This document shows, piece by piece, positions 18,785 through 26,713 of a stretch of 64,000 bases of DNA. The notes under the pieces are model-generated. The model had not been told where the DNA came from and searched no databases. It saw only the letters and a program-made list of their open reading frames with translations. This DNA comes from JAMXLO01 sp963819855. Lineage in GTDB: Bacteria; Pseudomonadota; Alphaproteobacteria; Acetobacterales; Acetobacteraceae. The translations under genes were made by a program, and so were the position numbers. Position 1 is the first letter of the stretch; each line of letters opens with the position of its first letter. The stretch is taken from contig CAWFYC010000021.1 of NCBI GenBank assembly GCA_963819855.1, forward strand, positions 682,001 through 746,000, given 5' to 3'.

Positions 18785-19182
18785 GCGGCATCGAGCAGCG
18801 TCTGCATCTGCACGCCAGCGACACGGCCCCTGGCGATGAGCGCGCCGACGGCCGCGAGATCGCGGAAGGCCTGTTCGGCTACCTGATCGGCCTCGGCCTC
18901 GCGACGCTGCTCACGGTGGCGGCGTTCTTCATCTCCGGCACATCACTGGTATGGCAGCCCAGCATTCCGATCGCACTGTTCGTGCTGGCGGTCGCGCAGA
19001 TGGGCGTTCACCTGGTCTTTTTCCTCCACATCACGACCGGTCCCGACAACGTCAACAACGTGCTGGCGCTGGCGTTCGGCGTGCTGATCGTGCTGCTGCT
19101 GATCGTCGGATCGCTGTGGATCATGAGCCACCTCAACCACAACATGATTCCGATGGACCGGATGATGCAGATGCAGCGGTAG
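18781..19182 (+). CDS. cyoD: Cytochrome o ubiquinol oxidase subunit IV
   Basis: A 133-residue three-helix subunit beginning in a four-base overlap with cyoC. The first helix GYLIGLGLATLLTVAAFFI, the HLVFFLHI segment ending helix 2 and the last helix with LLIVGSLWIMSHLNHNM match CyoD. No cyoE (heme O synthase) follows in the window; the next gene is convergent and only 7 bases away, so cyoE, if needed, is encoded elsewhere. Confidence 0.93.
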   Translation: MSGIEQRLHLHASDTAPGDERADGREIAEGLFGYLIGLGLATLLTVAAFFISGTSLVWQPSIPIALFVLAVAQMGVHLVFFLHITTGPDNVNNVLALAFGVLIVLLLIVGSLWIMSHLNHNMIPMDRMMQMQR

Positions 19183-19189
19183 GCGCGTG

Positions 19190-20101
19190 TCACCCAGATG
19201 CGAGCGACTTCGCAATGTCCAGCGCGCGACGGATCAGGTTCTCCGACGCCTCCGGCGTGCGGAACGCGCTGTGTGCCGACAGCGTCACGTTCGGCAGGGT
19301 CGCCAGTTCGTGTCCCGGCGCCAGCGGCTCCTTGGTGAACACATCCAGCGCCGCGTGCCGCAGCCGTCCTGACCGCAGTGCAGCGATCATCGCCGCCTCG
19401 TCGACGATGGCGCCGCGCGCGGTGTTCACCAGCACCGCGCCGGACCGCAGTTGAGCCAACCGTTCGGCGCTGAGAAACCCGCGCGTCTCGTCGGTCAGCA
19501 GCAGGTGCACCGACAGCACATCGCTCTGCGCCAGCAACGTGTCGAGATCGACGAACGTCACCCCCGGCGCGGTCTTCGGTGAGCGGTTCCAGGCGATCAC
19601 CCGCATGCCTGAACCGGCCGCGATGCGCGCCACCTCGGCCGCGATGCCGCCATAGCCCAGCAGGCCCAGCGTCTTGCCGGTAAGTTCCATGCCCTCGGTG
19701 CGGAACCATTCGCCGCGCCGCATGCCGCCGTCCATGATCGCCAGTCCGCGCGCCGCGGCCCACATCAACGCAATGGTGTGCTCGGCTACCGCGGTGTCAC
19801 CGTAGCCCTTGATGATGTGCACAGTGATTCCGTGCTCGGCCAGTTCGTCGGGGTGCATGTAGCTGCGCGCGCCGGTGCCGAGAAAGATGATGTGCTTCAG
19901 GCCGGTGCAGCGCCGCATCACCTCGGTCGGCATCTGGCTGTGGTCGTCGAACACGAAGTCGTAGCCAGCCAGCATCGCGGGCAACGTCTCGGGCGGCACC
20001 TCGAGTTGTTCGTTGACGGTCACCGGCGGATCGTCGGGGCGCACAACGCGGCGGAACACATCCGCCAGGTCATCGACAGCGTCGAGAAACAGCCCCTTCA
20101 T
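19190..20101 (-). CDS. D-isomer-specific 2-hydroxyacid dehydrogenase
   Basis: A 303-residue NAD(P)-dependent enzyme interconverting 2-hydroxy and 2-oxo acids. The Rossmann fingerprint is KTLGLLGYGGIAAEVARIA, the catalytic arginine lies in LVNTARGAIVDE, the glutamate in DVFTKEPL, and the histidine in LSAHSAF. ATG at 20101 (MKGLFLDAVDD) is chosen because similarity begins there; an upstream in-frame ATG at 20155 adds 18 residues without support. Its 3' end lies 7 bases from the convergent cyoD. Substrate unknown. Confidence 0.85.
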   Translation of the reverse strand: MKGLFLDAVDDLADVFRRVVRPDDPPVTVNEQLEVPPETLPAMLAGYDFVFDDHSQMPTEVMRRCTGLKHIIFLGTGARSYMHPDELAEHGITVHIIKGYGDTAVAEHTIALMWAAARGLAIMDGGMRRGEWFRTEGMELTGKTLGLLGYGGIAAEVARIAAGSGMRVIAWNRSPKTAPGVTFVDLDTLLAQSDVLSVHLLLTDETRGFLSAERLAQLRSGAVLVNTARGAIVDEAAMIAALRSGRLRHAALDVFTKEPLAPGHELATLPNVTLSAHSAFRTPEASENLIRRALDIAKSLASG

Positions 20102-20211
20102 CGCAGCCCCCGTCATTTGCGCCGCCAATCTGCGCACGCCGCACGGTATCTGCAACAGCCGTGCTAGGAACGGTGCGCATGAGCCAGCGTGGCTCGATCG
20201 AGGAGAATGAC

Positions 20212-20439
20212 ATGGCGTATTTCGGGATCTATCGGGGCCTGGTGATGAACACCGCCGATCCGTCGATGAGTGGTCGTGTGCAGGTCAGTGTGTCGTCGGT
20301 CAACAACATCGGAGTGGCCTGGGCGATGCCATGCCGAGAATACCAATCGGCTCGCACGCCACCTATCGGCACCCAGGTCTGGGTCATGTTCGAGGGGGGC
20401 GATCCGTCGTATCCGGTCTGGATGGGGTGCGTGGCCTGA
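20212..20439 (+). CDS. Small single-domain gp5/VgrG-type OB-fold protein
   Basis: A 75-residue protein with a strong ribosome-binding site (GAGGAG) before ATG 20212. The pattern is that of the OB-fold domain of phage baseplate protein gp5 and VgrG: GRVQVSVSSV near the N-terminus, WAMPCREYQ in the middle, then PPIGTQVWVMFEGGDPSYPVWMG. The same pattern appears inside the VgrG at 61309-63336 (GRVKVRF, WARVIQPWAG, GTEVAVAFVDGDPDRPIVIGG). Here it is a free-standing domain with no baseplate or needle partner nearby. Role unknown; possibly a fragment of, or small component for, a contractile injection or phage tail structure. Confidence 0.6.
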   Translation: MAYFGIYRGLVMNTADPSMSGRVQVSVSSVNNIGVAWAMPCREYQSARTPPIGTQVWVMFEGGDPSYPVWMGCVA

Positions 20440-20468
20440 TCGTCCGGACGATCGCGTAGTGTCCTAAT

Positions 20469-20669
20469 TTGGACGGCATCGTCCATATTTTCGACATTGA
20501 GGGCAACCCGGCCGCCACGCGAGCTTACGCCTGGTCCTCGCCGATCGAGGGCAGCGACAAGCGCCGGATCGCTGCCGTGCAACAGCTCGGCGCGATCAAA
20601 GCGCCGATCGATGCGGTGCAGGCGGCGATCGTGGCGGAGCATAGAAAACCAACCTTAAGGGAGAACTGA
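20469..20669 (+). CDS. Small hypothetical protein inside the inverted-repeat cassette
   Basis: A 66-residue frame from TTG 20469, whose start codon lies inside the left inverted repeat; there is no clear ribosome-binding site, so the 5' end may have been clipped by the element boundary. The protein has a hydrophobic start (DGIVHIFDIEG), a central AYAWSSPIEGSDKRR and a charged helix AVQAAIVAEHR. I recognise no domain. It ends 2 bases before the RidA gene and is probably co-transcribed with it. Confidence 0.5.
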   Translation: MDGIVHIFDIEGNPAATRAYAWSSPIEGSDKRRIAAVQQLGAIKAPIDAVQAAIVAEHRKPTLREN

Positions 20670-20671
20670 CG

Positions 20672-21055
20672 ATGCAGCGTCGAGAACTGAATGCACCAGA
20701 GGCCCCGCCGGTCGCGACCTATTATTCACAGGCTATCGAAGTAAGTGGGGCCACACGTACGCTTTACATCAGCGGCCAAGTCGGGCTGGACGCAGGCGGC
20801 AATCTTGCAGAAGATTTCGCGGCGCAATGCCGTCAGACCCTCCTGAACCTGGAGGCGCAGCTGCGCGTCGCCGGCATGTCGTTCGACAATGTAGTGAAGC
20901 TACAAACCATTCTACCGGACCTCGCAAACATCGGCGAATTGCGCCACATTCGCGCGGAGATCATGGGAGACCGGAAGCCCGCGAGCACGCTGATCGTAGG
21001 CGGCCTTGTCGATCCGGCATACAAGATCGAAATCGAGGCGATCGCCTGTGCCTAA
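20672..21055 (+). CDS. RidA/YjgF/UK114 family protein
   Basis: A 127-residue protein of the RidA superfamily, trimeric enzymes that hydrolyse reactive enamine/imine intermediates to ketones. A clear GGGAG ribosome-binding site precedes ATG 20672. Family features: YSQAIEVSGATRTLYISGQVGLD, the central QCRQTLLNLEAQLRVAGMSFDNVVKLQTIL, and the C-terminal RKPASTLIVGGLVDPAYKIEIEAIA. The catalytic arginine normally near the position RxASTLV-like is not obvious as in RidA proper (here KPASTLIVGGL), so it may belong to a Rid subfamily of different activity. It is the main passenger of the inverted-repeat cassette. Confidence 0.85.
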   Translation: MQRRELNAPEAPPVATYYSQAIEVSGATRTLYISGQVGLDAGGNLAEDFAAQCRQTLLNLEAQLRVAGMSFDNVVKLQTILPDLANIGELRHIRAEIMGDRKPASTLIVGGLVDPAYKIEIEAIACA

Positions 21056-21140
21056 CGGCCCGCACTCAAATTAGGACACTACCGACGATCGAATGCGCTT
21101 CCGTTGAACGTCCGCAATGCCGTATGCGTGACGCCCCCGG

Positions 21141-22973
21141 ATGCCCCGCGCCCCTCGATTCGTCCCCGAAGATCGCCAAGCCTCACGTCGTCCGGCCCCG
21201 GCCAGGCGACCAGCCGGGTCACAGCAGCGATCCCACATCCCGCCGCCACGCATCGCGGCGCCACGACGGCGCCGCTTCCGCCTGCTCGGCTGTGCCATCA
21301 TCGCCGCGATATGGGGCACGCTGGCGCTCGCCGTCGTGCTGCTGTGGTTCGCACGCGATCTGCCGCGGCCGGACGCCGCGCTGGATGCCGCACGCCGACC
21401 TAGCCTGGCGCTGGAGGACCGCTCCGGCCACGTGTTCGCCACCTTCGGCGACATCGTCGGCGATCCGCTGCGGCTGAGCGACCTGCCGCCGTACCTGCCG
21501 GCCGCCGCGGTTGCGGTGGAGGATCGCCGCTTCTGGCAGCACCCGGGTATCGATCCGATCGGCCTCGCGCGCGCCATCTGGGTCAACCTGACCAGCGGGC
21601 GCGTGGTGCAGGGCGGTTCCACCATCACCCAGCAGGTCGCCAAGAACCTGTTCCTGACCAATGCGCGTACGTTGCGCCGGAAGGTGCAGGAACTGATGCT
21701 GACGCTGTGGCTGGAGCACACGTTCAGCAAGCGCGAGATCCTCGAGATCTGGCTGAACCGCGTCTACCTCGGCTCCGGGACCTGGGGCGTGGACGCCGCC
21801 GCACGGATGTACTTCGGGGTCTCGGCGCGCCACGTGACGCTGTGGCAGGCGGCGATGCTGGCGGGGCTGCCACGCGCGCCGTCGCGGTTCAACCCGCGCA
21901 CCGATCCTGCCGCGGCCGCGGCGCGCGCGCGCGAGGTGCTGGCCGCGATGGCGAACACCGGGGCGATCACCGCCGAGCAGGCCCGCGCCGCCGCGGCGCA
22001 GATCGCGTTCCCGCCGGCACCGCCGCTCGCCACCGGCTGGTTCGCCGACTGGGTGGCGGAACAGGCGCAGTCGCTCGCGCCGGAGAATGTCGACACCAAG
22101 TTGCGCACCACGCTCGATGCGCACCTCCAGGCGATCGCCGAAGCCCGGTTGACTGCGATGCTGGACGGGCCCGGTGCTGCTGCCGGCGTGTCGCAAGGCG
22201 CCGTGGTCGCGCTGGATGCCGCAACCGGAGCGGTGCGCGCGATGGTGGGCGGTCGCGACTACCGGCAAAGCCTGTTCAACCGCGCGGTGCTGGCAAGGCG
22301 GCAGCCCGGCTCCGCGTTCAAGCCGTTCACCTGGCTCGCGGCGTTGGAGAAGGGCGTGCGGCCGGATGACACCGTGCTCGACGCACCGATCCGCATCGGC
22401 AACTGGAGCCCCGCGGACTTCGAGCGCCAGTATCTGGGCGAGATAACGGTGGAGGAAGCGCTCGCGCAGTCGATCAATACCGCATCCGTGCGATTGCTGT
22501 TGCAGGCCGGCGGGCCTCGGGCGGTGGCCCATGAGGCGGCGCTGCTCGGGATCGCCGACAAGCTGCCGAACGATGCGTCGCTGGCACTCGGTACCGGCGA
22601 GGTCGGACTGCTGGAACTCGCATCGGCCTATGCCACGTTCTTCAATGGCGGTGCGCGGGTCACGCCATTCGGGGTCGAGGCGCTTCGCACCCCGCCGCAA
22701 CCCGTGGTCGATCCCGATCTTGCGGCGATGATGGTGCGCATGATGACGGCGGTGGTGACGCGCGGCACCGGGCGAGCGGCGGCGGTGTCCGGCCATCCGG
22801 TCGCCGGCAAAACCGGTACGACACAGGACTACCGCGATGCGTGGTTCATCGGCTGTATCGATGGCGAGATCATCGGTGTCTGGCTCGGCAATGACGACAA
22901 CCGGCCGATGAAGTCGGTGCAGGGGGGAAGTCTGCCGGCGCGGCTGTTCCACGACATCGCGATCGGTCGATAA
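21141..22973 (+). CDS. Penicillin-binding protein 1A-type transglycosylase/transpeptidase
   Basis: A 610-residue class A PBP that polymerises and cross-links peptidoglycan. After a basic proline-rich tail, one membrane helix (about 50-70) anchors it. The GT51 domain shows AAVAVEDRRFWQHPGID (catalytic Glu), GGSTITQQVAKNLFL and KREILEIWLNRVYLG. The transpeptidase domain has the active serine in PGSAFKPFTW (SxxK), SIN in AQSINTAS, and KTGTT. Length is short for PBP1A (no large OB insert), closer to PBP1A/2D-type proteins of alphaproteobacteria. ATG 21141 lacks a strong ribosome-binding site. The RidA cassette ends 57 bases upstream, so its promoter region may be affected. Confidence 0.92.
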   Translation: MPRAPRFVPEDRQASRRPAPARRPAGSQQRSHIPPPRIAAPRRRRFRLLGCAIIAAIWGTLALAVVLLWFARDLPRPDAALDAARRPSLALEDRSGHVFATFGDIVGDPLRLSDLPPYLPAAAVAVEDRRFWQHPGIDPIGLARAIWVNLTSGRVVQGGSTITQQVAKNLFLTNARTLRRKVQELMLTLWLEHTFSKREILEIWLNRVYLGSGTWGVDAAARMYFGVSARHVTLWQAAMLAGLPRAPSRFNPRTDPAAAAARAREVLAAMANTGAITAEQARAAAAQIAFPPAPPLATGWFADWVAEQAQSLAPENVDTKLRTTLDAHLQAIAEARLTAMLDGPGAAAGVSQGAVVALDAATGAVRAMVGGRDYRQSLFNRAVLARRQPGSAFKPFTWLAALEKGVRPDDTVLDAPIRIGNWSPADFERQYLGEITVEEALAQSINTASVRLLLQAGGPRAVAHEAALLGIADKLPNDASLALGTGEVGLLELASAYATFFNGGARVTPFGVEALRTPPQPVVDPDLAAMMVRMMTAVVTRGTGRAAAVSGHPVAGKTGTTQDYRDAWFIGCIDGEIIGVWLGNDDNRPMKSVQGGSLPARLFHDIAIGR

Positions 22974-22981
22974 TGCTTCGC

Positions 22982-24364
22982 CTACCTGTCAGGCTCCAGC
23001 TCCAGTGGCACCCAGCGCGGACCCTGGTCGCCCCGGACGAGCAGTGGTGCTAACGGCATGTGCCGGTCGGTGATCGCCTTCAGCGCCTGTTGCACATCTT
23101 CGGGCGTGCTTACCGAGCGGTCGCCGACCGCCTCGATCAACTCACCCGTGACGATCCGACGCCGCGCGGCGGCACTGTTCGGAGCGACGTCGGTCACCAA
23201 CACGCCCTGCTGATCGGGCTGGAGCATGAACTTGGCGCGCATCGGCTCACTGAGCGCCGCGAGCCCCATCCCGGGGTTCGATGGCGTCGCAAATGCCATG
23301 CGCTCAGCCATGGGATGGCCCAGAACGGCCATCGCGACCTTCGGATCGTCGGTTGCGTTCGCCACGTTCAGGGCGACGGTCTGCTCGGCGCCGTCGCGCA
23401 GCAGCCGAACCTGCAGCGCCTTGCCGGCCGGCGCTATGGCAACAAGGCGGGCAACGGCAGGCATGTCCGAGGCATCCTGATCGTCGACGCGAAGAACAAT
23501 GTCGCCTTTTCGTATCTTGCCCGCGGCCGGGCCGGTCGGATCGACGTCGGTAACGATCGCACCGCGCGGCGCGTCGAGGCCGAACGCCGTGGCAAGGTCG
23601 TTGGTAATCCGTTGCGCGCGCACGCCAAGGGTGCCATGACGCACTTGGCCGGTCTTCATGAACTGGTCGATCACGAACTTCACGTCATTGATCGGCAGCG
23701 AATAGCCGATGCCGATCGAGCCGGTGTTGCCGGGCGAGCTGGTGAGCCCGGTGCCGATGGCGATCACTTCGCCGTCCATGTTGAACATTGGCCCGCCGGA
23801 ATTGCCATGGTTCAGCGCCGCGTCGGTCTGGAAGAAATGGTCGTACATCGTCTCGCCGATGTCGCGGTTGAGCGCGCTGATCACGCCGGTGCTGAGCGAA
23901 CTGCCAATCCCCAGTGGGTTGCCGAGCAGCAGCACGGAATCGCCGACCCGCACTTTGCTGCTGTCGCCAAGCTTCACCGGCGGCAGCGGCCGGCCGGCAT
24001 CGACCTTCAGGATGGCGACGTCGATAAGTTCGCTTACGAACACGGGCTTGGCAGGCAGCGGTGGGAAGCCCGGGACGATCGCGTTGATCTCGAAGGCGCC
24101 GGCAATGACGTGGCGATTGGTCACGATCAGGCCCGACGGATCAATGACGAAGCCGGCGCCCTCGAAGAACTTGCGCCCCTGCGACGTATCCGCGATCGTC
24201 TTGATCTCGGCCACGCTGGGCATCAGGGCGGCGACCCGTGCGGCGAGTCCGGGTGGGTCGTCGGCCGTCGCGGCAAACGCCGGTCGAGCGGCCAAAGCCG
24301 GTGTGAGTGCGAGCGCCGTTGCCAACGACACGGCTCCAAACCATTGCAAACGCATTGCCACCAT
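22982..24364 (-). CDS. DegP/HtrA-like serine endoprotease with PDZ domains
   Basis: A 460-residue periplasmic protease. Signal peptide at the start (LATALALTPALAARPAFA). Trypsin-like domain with catalytic His in VTNRHVIAG, Asp in SELIDVAILKVD and Ser in NHGNSGGPMF. Two PDZ-like regions follow (about 255-345, with RGAIVTDVDPTGPA, and about 365-455, with QGVLVTDVAPNSAAARRRI). It differs from DegP of E. coli in having a short LA loop. It degrades or holds misfolded envelope proteins. Convergent with the PBP gene, 8 bases apart. Confidence 0.9.
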   Translation of the reverse strand: MVAMRLQWFGAVSLATALALTPALAARPAFAATADDPPGLAARVAALMPSVAEIKTIADTSQGRKFFEGAGFVIDPSGLIVTNRHVIAGAFEINAIVPGFPPLPAKPVFVSELIDVAILKVDAGRPLPPVKLGDSSKVRVGDSVLLLGNPLGIGSSLSTGVISALNRDIGETMYDHFFQTDAALNHGNSGGPMFNMDGEVIAIGTGLTSSPGNTGSIGIGYSLPINDVKFVIDQFMKTGQVRHGTLGVRAQRITNDLATAFGLDAPRGAIVTDVDPTGPAAGKIRKGDIVLRVDDQDASDMPAVARLVAIAPAGKALQVRLLRDGAEQTVALNVANATDDPKVAMAVLGHPMAERMAFATPSNPGMGLAALSEPMRAKFMLQPDQQGVLVTDVAPNSAAARRRIVTGELIEAVGDRSVSTPEDVQQALKAITDRHMPLAPLLVRGDQGPRWVPLELEPDR

Positions 24365-24510
24365 CGATCTCCATGGTCGCCAGCTTAGTGGGCGACGCGA
24401 TTCTCAGTATCTCGCCGTATTCTGCCTGTCCAACGCACCATGGGTCGAGAGGCCGACCGAACGACTCCACCGCGCGGCACCGGCGCGACGGTGAGAGCCG
24501 GCGAACCCGA

Positions 24511-24953
24511 AGTGCGTCACGGCAGAGGAACAGCGTCAGCAGACCGGCGAGGGCCGCTGCAAACAATGCGTTCATCGCCGCCATCGATAACGGCAGGAAC
24601 GGGATGAGATAACTGGCGCGGTCGCAGGGCTGCGCCGGCCGGCTCGACAGATCGAGGCTTCGATCCGTCAGCGAGACGCCGCCGAAGTGTGGCGCGGCAC
24701 ATTCGTTGACCGGGTTCTGCCATAGATGCTGTTCCACGCTGACGTGGATGATGGCCAGGCCGACATTCGTTATCATGGCGAGCACGACCAGCCACAGCAG
24801 CGGCTGGACCAATGGACGCGGCGCAACAATGGCCAGCGCACCCAGCATGATTGCGACGCGAGAAGGCCGTACCGGGCAAACAATCGGTGACGATTGCGTG
24901 TTGAAAACGGCGAGGCCCCGCTGCGGCTGCCTGAGTGCCATTCCGGCCGGCAC
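24511..24953 (-). pseudogene. DsbB-like thiol oxidoreductase remnant
   Basis: The minus-strand frame shows the C-terminal half of a DsbB family protein: VLAMITNVGLAIIHVSVEQH, a periplasmic loop with NECAAPHF and PAQPCDRASYLIPFLPLSMA (the second cysteine pair), then a last membrane helix ending FLCRDAL. The first membrane helix and its CxxC redox motif are missing; the preceding residues (FNTQSSPIVCPVRPSRVAI) hold one cysteine only. There is no stop at the expected C-terminus and the frame runs on into the degP gene. It therefore looks like a decayed gene. It lies directly downstream of the secreted protein gene at 24996-25796. Confidence 0.5.
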
Positions 24954-24995
24954 ATTGATCGAGCGCAGCGGGGATTCCGGTTGCGCGGCCCAGGA

Positions 24996-25796
24996 TCACA
25001 TACCGCACTCCTGTGCGACGTAAACCTTCGACGCCTCGGTGGTTGGCCGCGCGCGCGCGCACCACTCTGGCCTTGGTGCCGCCGGCGCGGTCGTTGCCGC
25101 CGCGATCTGCACCGTGGCGACCTGGGCCACCGATGCGGGAGCCTGCGCCGCCGCGGTATCGGATGAGCATGGCTTGCCGCCGACCTTCATGGCCGTGCGC
25201 ACATTGTCATCCTGGCACATCAGTTCGAGTGCGACCTTTTGTTCGCCCATGTTGAACAGCAGGGCGGCCTGCTGCCGGCGTTCGCAAGCGCGATCCGCCC
25301 AGGTGGCGCCTCCGGCGATGCCGAAGCCAGCCACCGAGAGGCCTGCCGAGGCGCCGACCGCGCAGGCGTTGCCGCCCACGATGCTCGGAGGAATGACCTC
25401 AGGTGTGTTGCGCACGGTGTAGCCGCCGCCGTAGCCGATATATTGGTCGGACTGCCCGGAGCCAGATGGGTCGGTGGCGCTGCCGGTGCCGTTGCCGGAG
25501 TTGTCGACCCCGGCATAGCCCTGCACGGTGACATTGGTGGTGTTGCCCACTGCCGCCGACCGTGAGGCCGAGCGGGTGCTCGATACCGCGTTGGCACCCG
25601 AGTTGCTGGACGAGGTGACGTTGCCGATCTTGTTTCCGATCACGTTCACCTTCGGGTTGGACACCGCGGTGGACAGCGATCCGGACGCGGTGTTGACGGT
25701 CGCGTTGCTGTTGGAGCCCGAGTTCGAACTTGACTGGGCGTTGCCCGTGCCGCCCAGCGTCACCAGCACGGTGGCAGCCAGAAGCAAGGTTCTCAT
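24996..25796 (-). CDS. Secreted Ser/Asn/Gly-rich protein of unknown function
   Basis: A 266-residue protein with a signal peptide (LLLAATVLVTLGGTGNAQ) and a good ribosome-binding site (AGGAGA). Residues about 22-125 are low-complexity and rich in S, N, G, T and V, with short alternating hydrophobic patches (VNVIGNKIGNVTSSSNSG, NTTNVTVQGYAG). The C-terminal half is more globular: GGNACAVGASAGLSVAGFGI, then DRACERRQQAALLFNMGEQ and LMCQDDN, with about five cysteines. I do not recognise the family. The neighbour at 25891-26385 shares the same type of N-terminus and composition, so the two are likely related surface or extracellular-matrix proteins. Confidence 0.75.
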   Translation of the reverse strand: MRTLLLAATVLVTLGGTGNAQSSSNSGSNSNATVNTASGSLSTAVSNPKVNVIGNKIGNVTSSSNSGANAVSSTRSASRSAAVGNTTNVTVQGYAGVDNSGNGTGSATDPSGSGQSDQYIGYGGGYTVRNTPEVIPPSIVGGNACAVGASAGLSVAGFGIAGGATWADRACERRQQAALLFNMGEQKVALELMCQDDNVRTAMKVGGKPCSSDTAAAQAPASVAQVATVQIAAATTAPAAPRPEWCARARPTTEASKVYVAQECGM

Positions 25797-25890
25797 GTCT
25801 GCATCTCCTGCGGGACGGTCCTGGGGCGGAGCATCCGCCCCAAGACTCGTTGCGTCCCGGACAGCGACTGCCGTCCGGGCAACCTACCGC

Positions 25891-26385
25891 TTAGCTGGGG
25901 CCACGACCGTGACTGCGGGGGGTCTGCACGGTGATGGATCCGCCAACATTTTTGTCGGACGCGCTCGCGGCGGAATTGCCCGTCGCGATGCTGCTCTGGC
26001 CCCCGCCGGCACTGCCGGACGCGGTTTTGCCAGGCGCCCCGACCGTGTTGCCGAGCAGCCCGGCCCCGGCGACAGTGCCGCCGACGTTGGTCTGCGTCGC
26101 GGTGGTGGCGGTGTACGAACCCGTCGGGCTCGCATACCCCTGTGCCGCGGTGCCGACCGAGGTGTAGTTGCCCGACACGGCCCCGGCGACCACACCACCG
26201 TTGCCGCCGGTCTTCGCTGCTGCGTTGGTGTTCTGGCTGCTGCCGACGGCGGCGTTCGAGCCCGCCGAAGTCTTCGCCAGATTGATGTCACCCGCTGCCG
26301 TCAGCCCCTGCGGGGCGCCACCGGCAAACGCTGTTGCCGCGACGAACGGAGCAAGAATGGTCGCGGCCAAGAGGAATTTACGCAT
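25891..26385 (-). CDS. Secreted Ala/Gly/Thr/Asn-rich protein of unknown function
   Basis: A 164-residue protein. ATG at 26385 follows an AGGAGA ribosome-binding site and begins a signal peptide (KFLLAATILAPFVAATAFA). The mature part is almost entirely A, G, S, T, N and V with repeated patterns such as GNYTSVGTAAQGYASPTGS and TNVGGTVAGAGLLGNTVGAPG, suggestive of a beta-rich fibre or coat. It resembles the adjacent secreted protein in its QGYA segment and composition. A candidate promoter lies at 26600-26628. Function unknown; an adhesin or curli-like matrix role is a guess from composition only. Confidence 0.72.
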   Translation of the reverse strand: MRKFLLAATILAPFVAATAFAGGAPQGLTAAGDINLAKTSAGSNAAVGSSQNTNAAAKTGGNGGVVAGAVSGNYTSVGTAAQGYASPTGSYTATTATQTNVGGTVAGAGLLGNTVGAPGKTASGSAGGGQSSIATGNSAASASDKNVGGSITVQTPRSHGRGPS

Positions 26386-26713
26386 GACAAGTCTCCTGTG
26401 TCTGTGCGCAATCGCGCACAAGGGAGCCGGCCATCCGAGCACATGCGCCTGGTTGGCTTCCGTTGGTTGCAGTGGAGCCAGTCAGGAGTTTTTCCGGCTG
26501 GGGCGCCCTGGCGGCGAGGGTTCGGTTCTTTCGATCGGGAACCCGCCGCAGGCTCGAAGCTTGGTCCAATTCGGACCTTGCTCCCCGCTCGGTGGGACAG
26601 TGTTAACAGAACATTAGGTGAATGTCAACGGATTGTTTACCAAAATAGAGACCGCTCAAGCAAGTTGACACAAATCGGCGCCAGCAGCGCCCGCCAAAGC
26701 GGGAGAGGCGCGT
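26386..26713. other. 328-base intergenic region
   Basis: No gene is seen. The part from about 26595 to 26670 is clearly AT-richer than its surroundings and holds the promoter candidate for the secreted-protein genes. The rest is untranslated leader (about 210 bases) before the ATG at 26385. Confidence 0.6.
26600..26628 (-). promoter_or_regulatory. Candidate sigma70-type promoter for the secreted-protein genes
   Basis: On the minus strand TTGACA (26623-26628) is followed after 17 bases by TAACAC (26600-26605), within an AT-rich stretch. The -35 box is perfect, the -10 box matches the consensus at three of six positions. It would give a leader of about 200 bases for the gene starting at 26385. 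Confidence 0.45.

Larger units (their letters stand above)
20455..21083. mobile_element. Transposon-like cassette with 16-bp inverted ends and RidA passenger
   Basis: Bases 20456-20471 (GTAGTGTCCTAATTTG) are the exact reverse complement of 21067-21082. Immediately outside, GACGATCG occurs on the left at 20447-20454 and on the right at 21084-21091, consistent with an 8-base target duplication. The interior has no transposase; it holds a 66-codon reading frame and a ridA-family gene and looks less GC-rich than its flanks. This is best read as a non-autonomous mobile unit moved by a transposase encoded elsewhere; the family cannot be assigned from the ends alone. Confidence 0.65.

Noticed and set aside
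21219..22952. 577-codon minus-strand frame opposite the PBP gene
   Set aside because: Shadow of a strongly supported class A PBP; composition is typical of antisense GC-rich DNA.
23060..24388. 442-codon plus-strand frame across the DegP gene
   Set aside because: The minus-strand protease has signal peptide, catalytic triad and PDZ regions; the plus-strand frame has none.
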